Source: Bacteroidales bacterium | GTDB taxonomy: Bacteria > Bacteroidota > Bacteroidia > Bacteroidales > VadinHA17 | DNA length: 53,648 nucleotides | Direction of reading: 5' to 3' | Assembly: GCA_019429325.1 (NCBI GenBank) | Contig: JAHYJA010000003.1 | Coordinates: 1 to 53,648, forward strand | Notes under the pieces: model-generated | What the model saw: only the letters and a program-made list of their open reading frames with translations | Databases searched by the model: none | What the model was told of the DNA's origin: nothing | Shown here: positions 53,170 to 53,648 of the stretch, piece after piece | Numbering within the stretch: the stretch's first letter is position 1 | Layout of the letters: every line of letters begins with the position of its first letter | Program-made: the position numbers and the translations under genes

Positions 53170-53648
53170 CTGTCGTATTCAAGAGTCCGGCAAATCATCA
53201 GAAGCCCTGCCGGATCATCAGGAACTGATTTTATTCCCAGGCTGTGAAGCAATTCACGGGCAGATTCAGTAACCGGTACTCTGCTGAGAATATTCATATG
53301 AACAAAATTCAGATATTTTACTGTCCTGAACATATTGAACCAGTTGAAAAATCTTTTTTTGAATGACTGCAAACCGGAAGTATTGGTTTTTATTTCCTTA
53401 ATCCGCCCGCTCCACTCTTTTTCAGCAATGAACGCCCTTACCCCGGATGGGACTTCGCTGTAAATAAAACTGTTCTCTTCTGTGCCATTATTGAAGGCTC
53501 TGTCTATGATACCGAATAATGCCCTGAGTTCCCTGAATCCCCGGAAATTATAAGTAAGAAGGTCCTTCTGATTTTCGCTGACAATTCTTGCGACCACCGG
53601 GCCCGTGCCGAAAGGCACCCTGCCGGATGGCCGGGGTGACGGATAGAC
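53163..53648 (-). CDS. Unrecognised protein, C-terminal part (open at window edge)
   Basis: The frame stays open to the right edge, upstream of the GTG at 53618, so the gene likely starts outside the window. About 161 residues are seen. I do not recognise the family. The visible part is mixed alpha/beta with RVPFGTGPVVARIV near the window edge, NFRGFRELRALFGIIDRAF, and a tail LLMICRTLEYDSQ. No signal, membrane helix or metal motif is evident. It converges on the DivIC-like gene. Confidence 0.6.
   Translation of the reverse strand, partial: VYPSPRPSGRVPFGTGPVVARIVSENQKDLLTYNFRGFRELRALFGIIDRAFNNGTEENSFIYSEVPSGVRAFIAEKEWSGRIKEIKTNTSGLQSFKKRFFNWFNMFRTVKYLNFVHMNILSRVPVTESARELLHSLGIKSVPDDPAGLLMICRTLEYDSQ

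Overview
The window reads as chromosomal DNA from a Bacteroidota bacterium, most like a Bacteroidales/Marinilabiliales-type anaerobe or facultative anaerobe. The evidence is TonB-dependent receptors with N-terminal carboxypeptidase-regulatory-like domains, secreted glycoside hydrolases with Bacteroidota lipoprotein signals, DUF5103, DUF1080 and HSDR_N_2 families, a complete Na+-NQR operon, and promoter boxes of the Bacteroidota form TTTG-N19-TAnnTTTG. I saw no rRNA, tRNA, CRISPR array, transposase or phage gene. All identifications are by reading motifs; no database search was run.

Layout. (1) 1-9.0 kb: a carbohydrate-utilisation region aimed at pectin or rhamnogalacturonan: the end of a GH105 gene, a GH106-like rhamnosidase, a Tat-exported GH5 lipoprotein, a second GH105 with an extra N-terminal domain on the other strand, a broken GH43 remnant next to a 74-bp repeat, and a DUF1080 protein. 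(2) 9.2-15.1 kb: a small lipoprotein coupled to a TonB receptor, then a very large GH106-like lipoprotein. (3) 15.3-18.3 kb: a FadL-type porin, an unknown secreted protein and a DUF2784 membrane protein. (4) 18.5-25.5 kb: a beta-helix lipoprotein, a TonB receptor and a PhoB/PhoR-like two-component pair, with an 11-bp-periodic candidate operator in front. (5) 25.5-34.9 kb: housekeeping and small-molecule genes (selD, yedF, alpha/beta hydrolase, a Nudix-HEAT fusion, HSDR_N_2, AMP nucleosidase, holA, yqgE, a PEPCK-like P-loop protein). (6) 34.9-44.6 kb: a fused 2-oxoacid dehydrogenase E1, a small Cys-rich membrane protein resembling NqrM, then apbE and nqrFEDCBA. (7) 44.7-53.6 kb: DUF5103, a molybdenum/tungsten cofactor and transport operon (mogA, moaC, a short moaA, moeA, wtpCBA-like), a divergent thiF/thiS-like pair, a DivIC/FtsB protein and an unknown partial gene.

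How the parts fit. The hydrolases could trim rhamnogalacturonan oligosaccharides. The TonB receptors and FadL porin serve outer-membrane uptake. The ApbE protein would attach FMN to NqrB and NqrC, and the NqrM-like protein could help mature the same sodium pump. The Wtp-type transporter, pterin genes and sulfur-carrier pair point to a tungsto- or molybdoenzyme encoded elsewhere.

The spacers are unusual. They carry many short tandem arrays (7-, 8- and 9-bp units), a 26-27-bp hairpin family at three places, and a duplicated hairpin whose two copies differ by a compensating base-pair change. The most promising candidates for something undescribed are the PhoBR-linked beta-helix/TonB uptake locus, the Nudix-HEAT fusion, the PEPCK-like P-loop protein, the shortened MoaA, and these spacer repeat families.
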